This document shows positions 29,317 through 38,913 of a DNA stretch of 64,000 bases, piece by piece. The notes beneath the pieces are model-generated. The model searched no databases. It was not told the origin of the DNA and saw only the letters and a program-made list of their open reading frames with translations. The translations under genes and the position numbers were made by a program. Every line of letters starts with the position of its first letter. Within the stretch, counting starts at the first letter, position 1. The stretch comes from Desulfovibrio oxyclinae DSM 11498 (GTDB lineage Bacteria; Desulfobacterota; Desulfovibrionia; Desulfovibrionales; Desulfovibrionaceae), in NCBI RefSeq assembly GCF_000375485.1, contig NZ_AQXE01000012.1:36918-100917 (forward strand), given 5' to 3'.

Positions 29317-30384
29317 CTATTTTACAATCCAGTCGTGCGGCACGGTACGCCCGCGCGGCACGGCTTCGAGGGAAAGATCGTGATACATGCCGCGCCGTGC
29401 GAGCATGTCCCCGGCCGCTGCGATCATGGCGGCGTTGTCGGTACACAGGGAAAAGCCCGGCAGCACCAGTTCCACTCCCCTCTCCCGTGCCAGATCCGAC
29501 ATGAAACCGCGGATCATTGAGTTCGCGGCCACGCCGCCCGCCACCACCAGCGCTTTTGCGTCGGGCACCTGGTCCAGAGCTCGCTCCACTTTGATACGAA
29601 GCGTCTCGGCCACGCTCCAGTTGAAGGACGCGCACACGCCAGCAAGCGTTTCGCGATGCCCGGCATCCAGTTTGTCCAACGCCGAGGTCTCCATTCGCTC
29701 CAGCACCAGTTCAGGGTGTTTGCCGACATAATTCGCCACCGCTGTTTTCAAACCGCTGAAGCTGAAGTCCAGACTGTTGTTGTCCACATAGGCTTTCGGG
29801 AAAAGAGCGGTGTCCGGTTCGGCCTCCTTGCCAAGATCATCCAGTTTTTTGCCGCCGGGATAGGGAAAATTCAGAAGTTTTGCTACCTTGTCGAAGGCCT
29901 CCCCCGCCGCGTCATCAAGGGTTCTGCCGAGCAGTTCGAACTCCACGGGCGAATCCACGCGATATGTATGCGTATGACCGCCGGAAACCAGCAGGCCAAC
30001 TGCCGGAAAGACGAGTTCGCGCTCAAGCGACGGTGCAAGCAGGTGCGCCCAGAGGTGGTTGACGCCCGTGAGCCGCGCGCCGGTGGAAAGCGAAAGGGTC
30101 TTGGCAAAGCTGACGCCTACCAGAAGCGCCCCGAGCAGTCCCGGTCCACGCGCCACCGCGATGGTGTCCAGCTCCTCCGGCCTCTTTCCGGTACGCTCCA
30201 TGAGCGTGCGGAACAGCACCGGGAGCACGCGCAGATGCTCACGCGAGGCGATCTCTGGAACCACGCCGCCGAACACGGCATGGACGTCCACCTGCGAGGC
30301 CAGTTCCTGCGCCACAAGCCGACCGTCCTCGACGAGCGCAACGGCGGTTTCGTCGCAGGAGGTCTCGATCCCGAGCGTGAGCAT
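29317..30384 (-). CDS. tsaD: tRNA N6-adenosine threonylcarbamoyltransferase TsaD
   Basis: It transfers threonylcarbamoyl to A37 of ANN-decoding tRNAs (t6A), together with TsaB, TsaC and TsaE. The 355-aa protein has the N-terminal ASKHA phosphate loop (LGIETSCDETAVALV), the metal-binding NHLWAH (HxxxH), the SGGHTH loop and GGVAANSMIR. Length is typical. It is the last gene of the long minus-strand operon, 3 bases after fbp. No terminator is obvious between its stop and the trxA promoter region. Confidence 0.95.
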   Translation of the reverse strand: MLTLGIETSCDETAVALVEDGRLVAQELASQVDVHAVFGGVVPEIASREHLRVLPVLFRTLMERTGKRPEELDTIAVARGPGLLGALLVGVSFAKTLSLSTGARLTGVNHLWAHLLAPSLERELVFPAVGLLVSGGHTHTYRVDSPVEFELLGRTLDDAAGEAFDKVAKLLNFPYPGGKKLDDLGKEAEPDTALFPKAYVDNNSLDFSFSGLKTAVANYVGKHPELVLERMETSALDKLDAGHRETLAGVCASFNWSVAETLRIKVERALDQVPDAKALVVAGGVAANSMIRGFMSDLARERGVELVLPGFSLCTDNAAMIAAAGDMLARRGMYHDLSLEAVPRGRTVPHDWIVK

Positions 30385-30387
30385 CAG

Positions 30388-31410
30388 CTAACCCTTGGCA
30401 TCATGCTCGCGGTAAATCTCACGCACTTTTAGCACATCCTCGCGGGAGCCTATGAACAACGGCGTGCGCTGGTGCAGATTCTCCACTTCCAGTTCGAGGA
30501 TGCGGTTGCGCCCGTCCACGGCCATACCGCCGGCCTGTTCCACGATAAAGGCCATGGGGTTGGCCTCACAGGTCAGGCGCAGCTTGCCTTCGGGCTTCTT
30601 GGGGTCCCGGTTGTCCGCAGGATACATGAAGATTCCACCGTAGATCAGGTTGCGGTGGAAATCCGCCACGAGCGAACCGATATAACGCCCGCTGTAGGGC
30701 TTGCGCCGGTTGTTGTCCGTGGACTTGAAGTATTCGAGAATTTCCTTGGTCGGTTCGTCCCAGTAGCTGGAGTAGCCCTCGTTGACCGAATACACGCGCC
30801 CCTGTTCCGGGATGCGGATATTTGGATGCGAAAGCAGGAACTCTCCGACGCCGGGGTCGAGCGTGAATCCGTGAACTCCGTCGCCCGTAGTGAAGACGAG
30901 CATGGTGGACGTGCCATACAGCACGTATCCGGCGGCCACCTGATGCAGTCCGGCCTGCAGCACGTCCGTGGAGAGCAGATGGCTGTCTTCGGGGCTGACG
31001 CGCTTGAAGATGGAGAAGATGGTTCCGATGTTGACGTTCACGTCGATGTTGGAGGAACCGTCGAGGGGATCGAAGATGCATACGTAGTCGCCAAGGGGCA
31101 ACCCGTGCGGAACTTCGATGATGTCCGCATTTTCTTCCGAGGCCATGGCGCAGAGCACGCCGGACCGGGCCAGACGATGGATGAGGATACGGTTTGCGTA
31201 TTCATCCAGCTTCTTGACTTCCTCGCCCTGAACGTTTGTCTTGCCGGTGAAGCCGAGCACATCCACGAGCCCCGCCTTGTTCACCTCCCGGTTGATGATC
31301 TTGGCCGAGAGCACGATCTCGTTGAAAAGTCGGGTGAACTGTCCTGTGGCACCGGGGATGCGTTTCTGGTGCAGAAGAAGATGTTCGGTGACGGTTACCT
31401 GCTGAGGCAC
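30388..31410 (-). CDS. fbp: Fructose-1,6-bisphosphatase, class I
   Basis: It hydrolyses fructose 1,6-bisphosphate to fructose 6-phosphate in gluconeogenesis. The 340-aa protein matches class I FBPase length. It has the metal-binding [15 protein letters not shown] segment, the conserved SEENAD near residue 75-80, and [18 protein letters not shown] for substrate binding. I chose the GTG at 31410 because AAGGAG lies directly upstream; a longer frame to 31569 runs into the preceding lipoprotein gene. It lies between that lipoprotein and tsaD, three bases from the latter. Confidence 0.93.
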   Translation of the reverse strand: MPQQVTVTEHLLLHQKRIPGATGQFTRLFNEIVLSAKIINREVNKAGLVDVLGFTGKTNVQGEEVKKLDEYANRILIHRLARSGVLCAMASEENADIIEVPHGLPLGDYVCIFDPLDGSSNIDVNVNIGTIFSIFKRVSPEDSHLLSTDVLQAGLHQVAAGYVLYGTSTMLVFTTGDGVHGFTLDPGVGEFLLSHPNIRIPEQGRVYSVNEGYSSYWDEPTKEILEYFKSTDNNRRKPYSGRYIGSLVADFHRNLIYGGIFMYPADNRDPKKPEGKLRLTCEANPMAFIVEQAGGMAVDGRNRILELEVENLHQRTPLFIGSREDVLKVREIYREHDAKG

Positions 31411-31429
31411 GCTGACTCCTTCGTCGTCT

Positions 31430-32230
31430 TTAGAACCACCAGATTTCGCCGTCCGCTTCGGGATCGACGCTCTCCGTGGCGTAGATATAGCAATCCTGCC
31501 CGAGATACCGGGCAAGCCAAGTATAATATGTATCGCCCACCTTGACCTGTCCCTGGACATTCTCCTCAAGAATCTCGTCCCACGGGACTTCCAGCAGGCC
31601 TTTCTTGTCCACGTCTTCCGAGTTGACCGCCCAGACCCCGCCTTCGGGATGGATGACCAGCAGCTCGGAAGGTTCCGGACTCAGGCGAATCAGGCTGCGC
31701 GGGTCGAATCCGGCGATGATCAGCCCCTTGAAGCTCACGTCCTCGAAGTAGGGCGTGCCGATGTACAGCTCGGGACCGAGGTCCGGATAATCGGCAACGG
31801 TCTTGATGAAAGTCTGCCGCCACTCGGCTTCGAACACCAGCGGCTCACTGAAGCGCTTGAAGGGGATTTCCGGACGCTGCTCAATGATCTTCCCGTCCAC
31901 GTCAGTGACGATGAGGCGGTTGACCCACGGAAAACGCACGAACATGAGGTCCTGCCATTCCTGATCCGGCATGGTGTCCTTGTCCTCAAGGAACCGGGTC
32001 ATGGACGCCAGCGGACCGTCCACCGGCGTGAAGAGTTTGGCGAGCTTTTCCTGGTTCGGGTTTTCGAACTCGTAAGCGTCGGTCTCGATCTCCGGCTTGA
32101 CGTCAACCCAGCCCTTGGCCTCTTCGAAAGAGCCCTTCATGTACTTCTTGGTGTCGTACCAGGCTTTGCAGCCGGAGGTCGCCAGCACGGCGGCAACCAG
32201 CATGAAAGCTATCAGTCGTTTCATATTCAT
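31430..32230 (-). CDS. Lipoprotein, Cache-like, unknown function
   Basis: The 266-aa protein has a lipoprotein signal peptide with C21 (VLATSGC), then a soluble domain with segments like a periplasmic Cache/PAS sensor fold: [37 protein letters not shown] (about 155-175) and [13 protein letters not shown]. No enzymatic motif is visible. It could sense or bind a small molecule at the membrane. Its start overlaps the end of the TPR gene by 4 bases and it precedes fbp by 19 bases. I cannot give a function. Confidence 0.65.
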   Translation of the reverse strand: MNMKRLIAFMLVAAVLATSGCKAWYDTKKYMKGSFEEAKGWVDVKPEIETDAYEFENPNQEKLAKLFTPVDGPLASMTRFLEDKDTMPDQEWQDLMFVRFPWVNRLIVTDVDGKIIEQRPEIPFKRFSEPLVFEAEWRQTFIKTVADYPDLGPELYIGTPYFEDVSFKGLIIAGFDPRSLIRLSPEPSELLVIHPEGGVWAVNSEDVDKKGLLEVPWDEILEENVQGQVKVGDTYYTWLARYLGQDCYIYATESVDPEADGEIWWF

Positions 32231-33042
32231 TCCCGGGGGCGCCCCCGCTCGGCGGCACGCGCCTCGAAGCGCGCGGCGAGCAGTTCAAGCGTGCTCAGAA
32301 GGCGACTCTTGGAGTGCGTGCTGAACGGGTCTTCCCCTGCTTGGTTCGTTTGTCCGCCGACCTGCGTCTGCAGTTCGGCAATTCGTTCCTCGATGGCCGG
32401 GCGCGATTCAGCCGGCGCGGACGAGAGCAGATACTTGTAAATTTCCAGCGCGCCGCGATTGTCGCCCTGCGACGCCAGCAGCTCCGCCATGGTCCTTGTG
32501 CGCAGGCTTCCGCTGTCGGGGCGGACCACGTCCTCTTCGTCAATGTGTCCGTCGATCTCCTCGACTTCAGGCATACTCGGCATGACGGGTTCGGAAGCGG
32601 CCTCCGCAGAGGGCGCGGGAAGCGGTTCCCCGACCAACCGGCGCGAAAGAGAGCCGATACCCTCGAAAACCACGTCGGTCCAGTTGATTTTTTCTCCGGA
32701 GAGGTTGGCGGAGACCAACATCAGAAAAACCGCCAGATCGCGGTTTTCCTTCGTGAGGCTCCTGGCCCAGTTGCGCCAGAAAGACTGGTTTTCCCGCAGC
32801 GGGGACACGGCGCGGTCAAGGTGCGAGTGCACCTCCTCCTCGCGTCCGAGCTCGGTAAGCACATGGATCAGCAGCAGGCGCGCCTCGAAAAAGTCCGGAT
32901 GCCTGTCCAGCCCTTTCCGCAGCGTCACTGCCGCGTCATCAAGATTGCCAAGCTCGACGAAGAGCTTTGCCAGCGGAAAGAAGACCTTGGAACCGGGTTC
33001 CAGGGAAAGGACTTCCTGATACCATTCAATTTTCGCTTTCAT
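32227..33042 (-). CDS. TPR-repeat protein
   Basis: The 271-aa cytoplasmic protein has N-terminal TPR-type helical pairs (WYQEVLSLEPGSKVFFPLAK, LFVELGNLDDAAVTLRKGL, HPDFFEARLLLIHVLTELGR). It continues with a proline/glutamate-rich linker (about 130-175) and another helical repeat near 190-220 (AELLASQGDNRGALEIYKYLL). It is a likely scaffold without enzymatic motif. It overlaps ftsB by 17 bases and the downstream lipoprotein by 4, so translation is coupled. Partners are unknown. Confidence 0.7.
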   Translation of the reverse strand: MKAKIEWYQEVLSLEPGSKVFFPLAKLFVELGNLDDAAVTLRKGLDRHPDFFEARLLLIHVLTELGREEEVHSHLDRAVSPLRENQSFWRNWARSLTKENRDLAVFLMLVSANLSGEKINWTDVVFEGIGSLSRRLVGEPLPAPSAEAASEPVMPSMPEVEEIDGHIDEEDVVRPDSGSLRTRTMAELLASQGDNRGALEIYKYLLSSAPAESRPAIEERIAELQTQVGGQTNQAGEDPFSTHSKSRLLSTLELLAARFEARAAERGRPRE

Positions 33043-33355
33043 CGTTCGCCTCTGGGCCTTTATTCCCCTTTTCGGGGAACACGTACAGTATTTCGCCCTC
33101 TCGCACGAAGTTCAGCCGTTCCCTGACTATCTTTTCCTGATATTTCTCGTCATCCTTGAGGCGTTTGATCTCCCGGGTCAGCTCGATATTGCGCTCCTCG
33201 GCCTGCTCCAGCCGTCGGGTCAATTCCTCGTGCCGGCCCTTGAGGTCCGCATACGCGAAAATGCTCTGATCACTCCACAGGAGTCTGAACAGAAGCAGCA
33301 GGTTGACGGCGACAAGCACCGCCAGAACCAGATTCCGGGCGACATTTCGCATCAT
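33026..33355 (-). CDS. ftsB: Septum formation initiator FtsB/DivIC family protein
   Basis: The 109-aa single-pass membrane protein has a helix at about 8-26 (LVLAVLVAVNLLLLF), then a coiled coil (residues 38-75, RRLEQAEERNIELTREIKRLK), then the FtsB-type ending VRERLNFVREGEILYVFPE. FtsB bridges FtsL and FtsQ in the divisome. The gene overlaps its upstream neighbour by 4 bases and its downstream neighbour by 17. Assignment rests on topology plus the conserved C-terminal motif, so it is good but not certain. Confidence 0.8.
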   Translation of the reverse strand: MMRNVARNLVLAVLVAVNLLLLFRLLWSDQSIFAYADLKGRHEELTRRLEQAEERNIELTREIKRLKDDEKYQEKIVRERLNFVREGEILYVFPEKGNKGPEANDESEN

Positions 33356-33624
33356 TGCAGCCTAGAGTCGTCCTTCGGGGCGGTTTCGGCCACGGCTCCC
33401 TCAAGCTCCTTGAGAAAGTTCTCGGTAGCCTTCTCAATGCGCCGGACGTCTTCCTCCCCGACCCCTTCCACGTCAATCTTGCCGAGGAAGGATTTCAGCA
33501 CCTCGAATTCCTCAAGCAGGGCGTCGCCCAGCTCAAGCTGCTCCAACTGCGGCTCCAGCTCCAGAATGGTGCGGAGGCAGTTGGTGATGCGAACAAGATG
33601 GTTGGTCAGGTCGTTTCCGGCCAT
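33352..33624 (-). CDS. Small acidic coiled-coil protein, unknown function
   Basis: The 90-aa soluble acidic protein is predicted to be almost entirely helical (LVRITNCLRTILELEPQLEQL then LLEEFEVLKSFLGKI). It has no known motif. It lies between pgsA and ftsB, overlapping ftsB by 4 bases. Coding is supported by the overlap, the strand-consistent operon and codon use like its neighbours. The function is unknown. Confidence 0.6.
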   Translation of the reverse strand: MAGNDLTNHLVRITNCLRTILELEPQLEQLELGDALLEEFEVLKSFLGKIDVEGVGEEDVRRIEKATENFLKELEGAVAETAPKDDSRLQ

Positions 33625-33641
33625 TTCCGCCTCGATTGCGA

Positions 33642-34226
33642 TCAGTTCTCCTCAGATACTAACCATGTTTTGTAAAAACTGTACAGATAGTTCGCTCCGG
33701 AAATAACCGTGAGCGCCACGGCGGCCCAGAACAGGATCTGTCCGGGGATGCGCACGTCGTACCCCATGAATGGGTAGTGCCAGAGCAGCGGCACCATGGC
33801 GGCTATCTGCAATACGGTCTTGAGCTTGCCGAACTTGTCCGCGGCGATGACCTTGCCCATGTCCGATGCCACCGCGCGCATGCCGGTAACGGCCACCTCG
33901 CGGCCCACGATGATGATCACGGCCCAGGCCGGGACCCGCCACTCGGGTCCGAGACGCACCAGCATGATCAGGATGGAACAGATCAGCAGCTTGTCCGCCA
34001 GCGGATCAAGAAACTTGCCGAGGTTGGTGATGGTATTCTGCTGACGGGCTATCATGCCGTCGAACAGGTCCGTCGCCGAAGCGATCATGAAGAGCACGCA
34101 GGAAGCGTAGGCCCAAAATCTGGCGCCGGTCCACAGTTCCAGATACAGAAGACCCACGATGACCGGTGCGGCCACGATGCGCGTCAGCGAGAGGCAGTTG
34201 GGCAGGTTGAGTACCTTGTTGGCCAT
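33642..34226 (-). CDS. pgsA: CDP-diacylglycerol--glycerol-3-phosphate 3-phosphatidyltransferase
   Basis: It makes phosphatidylglycerophosphate, precursor of phosphatidylglycerol and cardiolipin, at the inner membrane. The 194-aa protein has several hydrophobic helices and the CDP-alcohol phosphotransferase signature DLFDGMIARQQNTITNLGKF followed by LDPLADK, with the expected DxxDGxxAR and GxxxDxxxD spacing. Start at 34226 is the first Met, with good context (MANKVLNLPNCLSLTRI is a typical PgsA N-terminus). It lies 9 bases downstream of mrp. Confidence 0.95.
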   Translation of the reverse strand: MANKVLNLPNCLSLTRIVAAPVIVGLLYLELWTGARFWAYASCVLFMIASATDLFDGMIARQQNTITNLGKFLDPLADKLLICSILIMLVRLGPEWRVPAWAVIIIVGREVAVTGMRAVASDMGKVIAADKFGKLKTVLQIAAMVPLLWHYPFMGYDVRIPGQILFWAAVALTVISGANYLYSFYKTWLVSEEN

Positions 34227-34235
34227 TTTATCCGC

Positions 34236-35111
34236 CTAATCGGGAGTGGAGGCGGCTGCCTCCAGACTGTTTTCCGCGGCCTGCGCCACGTTGTCGGCCA
34301 ATTCGAGAAACGCCTTCTTGGCGAAGGACTCCTCTTCAAGCAGGACCACCGGCACGCCCCGGTCGCCCGCGACCACGGTGGCCGGGTCGAGCGGAATGCC
34401 GCCGAGAAAGTCCAGTCCGTACCGTTCCGCCAGTTCGCGGCCACCGCCCTTCTTGAACAGGTCGATGCTCTGATGACAGTGCGGGCAGACCATGCCGCTC
34501 ATGTTCTCCACCACACCAAGGATGCTTGCCTTGGCGTACTGAAGGAAATTGATGGATTTACGCACGTCCGAAAGCGAAACTTCCTGCGGCGTGGTGACCA
34601 CGATGGAAAGCGCTTCGGGGACGGTCTTCATGACAGTCATGGGCTCATCGCCGGTGCCCGGAGGCGAGTCGATGACGAGAAAGTCCAGCTCGCCCCACTG
34701 CACGTCGGAGATGAACTGGCGGATGGCCGAGGTTTTCATGGGTCCGCGCCAGAGGACGGCCTGATCCGGGTCCTCCAGCAGAGACTCCATGGAAACCACG
34801 GAGAGATTGTCATTGTATTTCTTGGGCATCACGAGCGACCCGCGCTCAATGTCGAGGGTACCGGAAATGCCAAGCAGGGTCGGAACGCTGGGACCATGGA
34901 CATCCACGTCCAGAATGCCGACCTTGTACCCCTTGGCCGCGAGTGCGGCGGCGATATTCACCGTCACAGAACTTTTGCCCACACCACCCTTGCCGCTCAT
35001 GACGAACAGCTTGTGCCTGATGTTCTTCAGGGTCGAGCGGATAAGCTGGTTCTGAATCTCGTGCTTGGCGTTGGCGTCGCCACCTGAGCAGGATTTGCAG
35101 TTCTCACTCAC
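34236..35111 (-). CDS. mrp: Mrp/NBP35-family iron-sulfur cluster carrier ATPase
   Basis: This P-loop ATPase (ApbC/Mrp family) carries and delivers [4Fe-4S] clusters. The 291-aa protein has the deviant Walker A motif MSGKGGVGKSS, DVDVHGPSVPTLLG and VIDSPPGTGDEP. It has a C-terminal CPHC cysteine pair (in GMVCPHCHQS) typical of cluster carriers and an N-terminal CKSC pair. Length is normal. It lies between the DUF368 gene and pgsA. Such a carrier fits an iron-sulfur-rich anaerobe, but its specific targets are unknown. Confidence 0.92.
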   Translation of the reverse strand: MSENCKSCSGGDANAKHEIQNQLIRSTLKNIRHKLFVMSGKGGVGKSSVTVNIAAALAAKGYKVGILDVDVHGPSVPTLLGISGTLDIERGSLVMPKKYNDNLSVVSMESLLEDPDQAVLWRGPMKTSAIRQFISDVQWGELDFLVIDSPPGTGDEPMTVMKTVPEALSIVVTTPQEVSLSDVRKSINFLQYAKASILGVVENMSGMVCPHCHQSIDLFKKGGGRELAERYGLDFLGGIPLDPATVVAGDRGVPVVLLEEESFAKKAFLELADNVAQAAENSLEAAASTPD

Positions 35112-35140
35112 TGTATCTCACCTTTTGCTTGTCGGACATT

Positions 35141-36163
35141 TCAACCTGCCGCCCGTTCCTCGCGGCATTCCCTGTCGGAAAGCCTGTCGAGCATAAACAC
35201 GACGACCGCCCCGGCCAAAGCGAGCAATACGGCCAGCCAAAAAGCGCCGTCCACCGCCGGGGGCAGAATATTCTGTTCGCTCAGCACATGTACCTTGCCG
35301 CGAATAACGGTGCTCTCAAGCACTTCCTTCCACGGCCAGACCTTGCGCAGCGCACCTATCATGAACCCGGTCAGCACGCTGACCGTCGCAGCGTGCCACC
35401 TACCCAGAAGATAGTGCAGGATGCGCGAAAACACAACAATGCCGCAGGCCGCTCCAACAGCGAATATGCCGATGGTCGCAAGACTGCCCGGATCGAACGG
35501 ATTGCGAAGCGCTCCGGTGACATAGGCATACTTCCCGAGCAGCAGCAGAATGAACGCCCCGCTGATGCCCGGAAGAATCATGGCACATATGGCGAGGGAA
35601 CCGCAAAGGAATATGAACCACGGCGTCTCCGGCGTGGTGACGGGGATCATCCCCACCAGCCAGAAACTGAAGACCGCTCCGGCTGTCAGGCAGATCGCGT
35701 TGGCTGCGTTAAAGCCTCCCGCGCGACGCCCCACCACAACCACGGAGGCGGCGATGAGGCCGAAAAAAAGCGCCCAGACGTGCACCGGATGATTGACGAG
35801 CAGATGATGGATGACCCGCGCCATGCCGACCACGGCGACCCCGATGCCCAGAAGCAGGCTCAGGAGAAATCGCAGGTGGACACCGGCAAGCGCTCCGGCG
35901 AAGTCGAGCCGCAGCAGCTTTTTGAGAAATTCGAGATCAAAGGACCGGATGGCCTCCACGAGATCATCATAGATGCCGGTTATGAAAGCGATGGTGCCGC
36001 CGGAAACGCCGGGAATGATATCAGCCGCGCCCATGCACAGCCCCTTGAGGGCGAGCAGCAGCGCAGCCGGAAACGACCGCGGACCGGGGGAAGCCATGAA
36101 GGCGGTTTTCAGGGGGGATTGTTCGTTCACGAGCCCTTTCGGTTGTTTGGGTCTACCAGCCAT
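35141..36163 (-). CDS. DUF368 membrane protein (PopT-type polyprenyl-phosphate transporter)
   Basis: The 340-aa protein has about eight hydrophobic segments and the DUF368 signature repeats [22 protein letters not shown] and [17 protein letters not shown] (around residues 45-66 and 193-210). DUF368 proteins have been shown to recycle undecaprenyl phosphate across the membrane (PopT). The N-terminus is basic. Its end overlaps the start of the pcm coding frame region, and mrp follows 29 bases downstream. The function follows from the family and was not tested here. Confidence 0.85.
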   Translation of the reverse strand: MAGRPKQPKGLVNEQSPLKTAFMASPGPRSFPAALLLALKGLCMGAADIIPGVSGGTIAFITGIYDDLVEAIRSFDLEFLKKLLRLDFAGALAGVHLRFLLSLLLGIGVAVVGMARVIHHLLVNHPVHVWALFFGLIAASVVVVGRRAGGFNAANAICLTAGAVFSFWLVGMIPVTTPETPWFIFLCGSLAICAMILPGISGAFILLLLGKYAYVTGALRNPFDPGSLATIGIFAVGAACGIVVFSRILHYLLGRWHAATVSVLTGFMIGALRKVWPWKEVLESTVIRGKVHVLSEQNILPPAVDGAFWLAVLLALAGAVVVFMLDRLSDRECREERAAG

Positions 36164-36794
36164 GTGAACCGACCAGGTCCACGAAGGCCACGTCGCCGAG
36201 GTCCTGCTCCTCGACCTTGCCGTCCTGCTTGGTGACGAGTACCAGCCGCTGTCTGCGCCGGGAGTCGCCGACCGGGATCACCAGCCGTCCGGGATCGGCA
36301 AGCTGGTCCAACAGCGGCTGCGGCACCTGCGGCCCGCCGGCCGTGACGATAATGCGATCGTAAGGCGACTCTTCGGGCCAGCCGAGGGTGCCGTCGTCCA
36401 GCTTGGGCCGTATGGAAAAAAGCCGCATGTCCGCAAAGCGTTTACGCGCGGTGAAAAACAGCTTCCTGATACGCTCTACCGTATGCACTTCTGCACCCAT
36501 ATGCGCAAGTATTGCGGCCTGATACCCCGAGCCGGTGCCGATTTCCAGCACTTTCATGCCCGGACGCACCTGAAGGACCTCGCTCATGAGGGCCACGATG
36601 TAGGGCTGCGAGATTGTCTGCCCCTCACCGATGGGCATGGGTGAATCGGAATACGCCTTGGCCGCCAGAGCTGATTCCACGAACTTGTGCCGCGGCACTG
36701 CACGCATGGCTTCGAGCACGGCAGGATCGCTCACCCCGCGTGCCTCTATCTGGTCTTTCACCATACGTTCGCGCGACCTGCGCGGATCAATCAT
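36153..36794 (-). CDS. pcm: Protein-L-isoaspartate O-methyltransferase
   Basis: It methylates isoaspartyl residues in aged proteins to start their repair. The 213-aa protein has the SAM-binding motif [13 protein letters not shown], the substrate-binding [13 protein letters not shown] and the C-terminal RLVIPVG segment. I chose the start at 36794 ([12 protein letters not shown]) because of the strong ribosome-binding site CAGGAGGGGG upstream; the frame also opens at 36857 without one. It is the first gene of the minus-strand operon running to tsaD, with its stop overlapping the DUF368 start. Confidence 0.93.
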   Translation of the reverse strand: MIDPRRSRERMVKDQIEARGVSDPAVLEAMRAVPRHKFVESALAAKAYSDSPMPIGEGQTISQPYIVALMSEVLQVRPGMKVLEIGTGSGYQAAILAHMGAEVHTVERIRKLFFTARKRFADMRLFSIRPKLDDGTLGWPEESPYDRIIVTAGGPQVPQPLLDQLADPGRLVIPVGDSRRRQRLVLVTKQDGKVEEQDLGDVAFVDLVGSHGW

Positions 36795-36834
36795 TTCCCC
36801 CTCCTGAGGCCTTGAGGCCGTAACGTGCTGCGGA

Positions 36835-36862
36835 TGCTTACCCCATTTTGGCATCAAGTCAA
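36835..36862 (-). promoter_or_regulatory. Possible promoter of pcm operon
   Basis: Minus strand TTGACT (36862-36857), 16-base spacer, TAAGCA (36840-36835). The -35 is good, the -10 weak. Confidence 0.35.
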
Positions 36863-36893
36863 CATTTCACGCATTTCCTCGGGACGGTTATCC

Positions 36894-36922
36894 TTGACAG
36901 CCCCATGGCGTTACGGAATGCT
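36894..36922 (+). promoter_or_regulatory. Possible promoter of CBS-domain gene
   Basis: TTGACA at 36894-36899 with a 17-base spacer before AATGCT (weak -10), 30 bases upstream of the start codon at 36953. Confidence 0.35.
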
Positions 36923-36952
36923 CTCAACTGAGACAAACCCACGGAGGTAGCC

Positions 36953-37378
36953 ATGTTCACGATCTGCAACTGGATGTCGAGCCCCGTCTTTTCGCTCTAC
37001 GAGACGGACACGCTGCATCATGCAAAATCCCTGATGAACCTCCAGCGGATACGCCACATCCCCATTGTCGATGCCGAAGGCCGCTTTGTCGGGCTGATCA
37101 CTCATCGCGACATTCTCTCGGCCACCATATCCAAGCTGGCGGACCTTGATGAAGACACCCAGCGCGAGATCGACTCCGGCATCCCCATCCGGGAGATCAT
37201 GCGCGTGGACGTGCACACCTGCACGCCGGATACGCCGCTCAAAGAGGCCGCAGAAACACTTTTGAACCATAAATACGGTTGCCTGCCGGTTCTTGAGGAA
37301 GGCAAGCTTCAGGGCATCCTGACCGAAGCGGATTTTCTCAAACTCGCCATAGACCTCATGGACGCTCTGGACCGCTGA
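36953..37378 (+). CDS. CBS-domain pair protein
   Basis: The 141-aa cytoplasmic protein is a Bateman module of two CBS domains: residues 4-60 (RIRHIPIVDAEGRFVGLITHRDI) and 78-136 (GCLPVLEEGKLQGILTEADFL). Such modules bind adenosyl nucleotides and regulate partner proteins. There is no catalytic domain attached and the neighbours give no clear partner. The start at 36953 has CACGGAGG upstream. It is a single gene, with a probable weak terminator directly after it. Confidence 0.88.
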   Translation: MFTICNWMSSPVFSLYETDTLHHAKSLMNLQRIRHIPIVDAEGRFVGLITHRDILSATISKLADLDEDTQREIDSGIPIREIMRVDVHTCTPDTPLKEAAETLLNHKYGCLPVLEEGKLQGILTEADFLKLAIDLMDALDR

Positions 37379-37385
37379 CGTGCAG

Positions 37386-37413
37386 CCCGCATCCCCCTCG
37401 GGTGCGGGTTCCG
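37386..37413 (+). terminator. Weak intrinsic terminator after the CBS gene
   Basis: A 9-bp stem (CCCGCATCC / GGGTGCGGG, one wobble pair) begins 8 bases past the stop. Only a short T run follows, so efficiency may be low. Confidence 0.4.
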
Positions 37414-37500
37414 TCAAAGTCCGCTTGTCTTCCCGGCCCGCCATGTGTAGACATATTCTAGATTATTACGCAACGGAAAACACCGGGAGACCATACAACC

Positions 37501-38832
37501 ATGAGCCATGATAAGAAATCCAACATCACGGGCTACCTTTTTACATTGCTTTCCGTGGCCGTGCTGGCCGCAGGCAGCTGGTTCGTTTTTCGAGACACCC
37601 AGCCGCCCGCGCTGAGCATCGGTCCGGAAGCCGCCGACATAAACCGCGAGGCCAAAGTAACCATCAAGGCGTCCGATCCGGGCAGCGGCCTGAAATGGGT
37701 CGAAGCCAAAGCCGTCCAGGACGGCAAGGAGTACGCCCTTTTCCGCAAGGAACTGCCGCAGGGGACGGGTAGCTTCACCCAGACCGTCATCTTCGACAAG
37801 GAGCGCATCAAGGAAGGCGAATTCACGCTCCGCGTCACGGCGCGCGACGGCTCTTTCTATCCTTTTGGAGAAGCGGGCATGTCCTCGGCCTCCAGGGATT
37901 TCAACCTCGATGACACCGCTCCGCGCATCTATGTGAAAACCCACACCACCAACCTGAATCAGGGTGGCGCGGGCGTCGTGGAATTTGCCCTGTCCGAACC
38001 GGCCCGGAAAGTCGGTATCAAGGTGGGCGAACGTTTCTTCCCGGCCTACGAGCGCGATGGGACGCAGGACCGCAGCTACTTCTGCATGTTCACCCTGCCC
38101 TGGGACACTTCGCCCTCCGACTTCTCCCCGATCATCACCGCCGAGGACAAGGCCGGGAACACCGCAGGACGTTCCTTCAACTACTATGCGAATGCGCGCA
38201 ATTTCCGCAAAGACCGCATCGGCCTGTCCGACGGATTCATGGAGCGCGTGCTTCCGCAGTTCACCGACTTTGTCAGCGACGTGCAAGGCGGACTGCTCGA
38301 ACAGTACGTCAAGGTCAACAACGAGCTGCGCAGGCAGAACGCCGAAAAGATTCGTGAAATCGGTCGCGACACCGCATCGGAACCGCTTTGGGAAGGTGAA
38401 TTCAAGCGCTTGCCCAATGCCGCCAACCGGGCTCGCTTCGCCGATTACCGGGACTACATCTACAAGGGCAAGGTAGTGGACAACCAGACCCACCTCGGCC
38501 TCGACCTCGCCAGCATCCGCCACGCACCGATCCCGGCCGCCAACACCGGCAGGATCGTCTTCGCAGCCTTCTTCGGCATCTACGGCAACTGTGTCATCAT
38601 CGACCATGGCCTTGGCCTGCAGACGCTCTATTCGCACATGAGCCAGATCGACGTGCAGCCGGGACAGGCCGTGAGCAAGGGCGACATCATCGGTCGCACC
38701 GGTGCCACCGGACTGGCCGGAGGCGATCATCTGCACTTCGGTGTCTATGTTTCCGGAACGCCCGTTCAGCCGCTGGAATGGTTCGACGGCCACTGGATAA
38801 AGAACAATATCAGCGGAAAGCTCGGCAACTAG
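37501..38832 (+). CDS. M23-family peptidase, membrane-anchored murein hydrolase-like
   Basis: The 443-aa protein has an N-terminal membrane anchor (about 12-30), two beta-sandwich-like domains in the periplasm (about 40-240, with repeated aromatic/charged strands such as PPALSIGPEAADINREA and APRIYVKTHTT), and a C-terminal LytM/M23 zinc-endopeptidase domain. The metal ligands fit: H331 and D335 in HLGLDLA, and H410 and H412 in DHLHFGV. With all ligands present it is probably active on peptidoglycan cross-links. It is a single gene ending in a strong bidirectional terminator. Confidence 0.9.
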   Translation: MSHDKKSNITGYLFTLLSVAVLAAGSWFVFRDTQPPALSIGPEAADINREAKVTIKASDPGSGLKWVEAKAVQDGKEYALFRKELPQGTGSFTQTVIFDKERIKEGEFTLRVTARDGSFYPFGEAGMSSASRDFNLDDTAPRIYVKTHTTNLNQGGAGVVEFALSEPARKVGIKVGERFFPAYERDGTQDRSYFCMFTLPWDTSPSDFSPIITAEDKAGNTAGRSFNYYANARNFRKDRIGLSDGFMERVLPQFTDFVSDVQGGLLEQYVKVNNELRRQNAEKIREIGRDTASEPLWEGEFKRLPNAANRARFADYRDYIYKGKVVDNQTHLGLDLASIRHAPIPAANTGRIVFAAFFGIYGNCVIIDHGLGLQTLYSHMSQIDVQPGQAVSKGDIIGRTGATGLAGGDHLHFGVYVSGTPVQPLEWFDGHWIKNNISGKLGN

Positions 38833-38852
38833 GCCGGGAGTTCATACGCACG

Positions 38853-38889
38853 TAAAAAAGGCCGCCCCGAATTCGGGGCGGCCTTTTTT
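38853..38889. terminator. Bidirectional terminator between the M23 peptidase gene and queF
   Basis: A near-perfect hairpin (AAAAAAGGCCGCCCCG / CGGGGCGGCCTTTTTT around AATT) serves both convergent genes. Confidence 0.9.
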
Positions 38890-38913
38890 ACATCAGTCTT
38901 CAAGCGACGGCGA

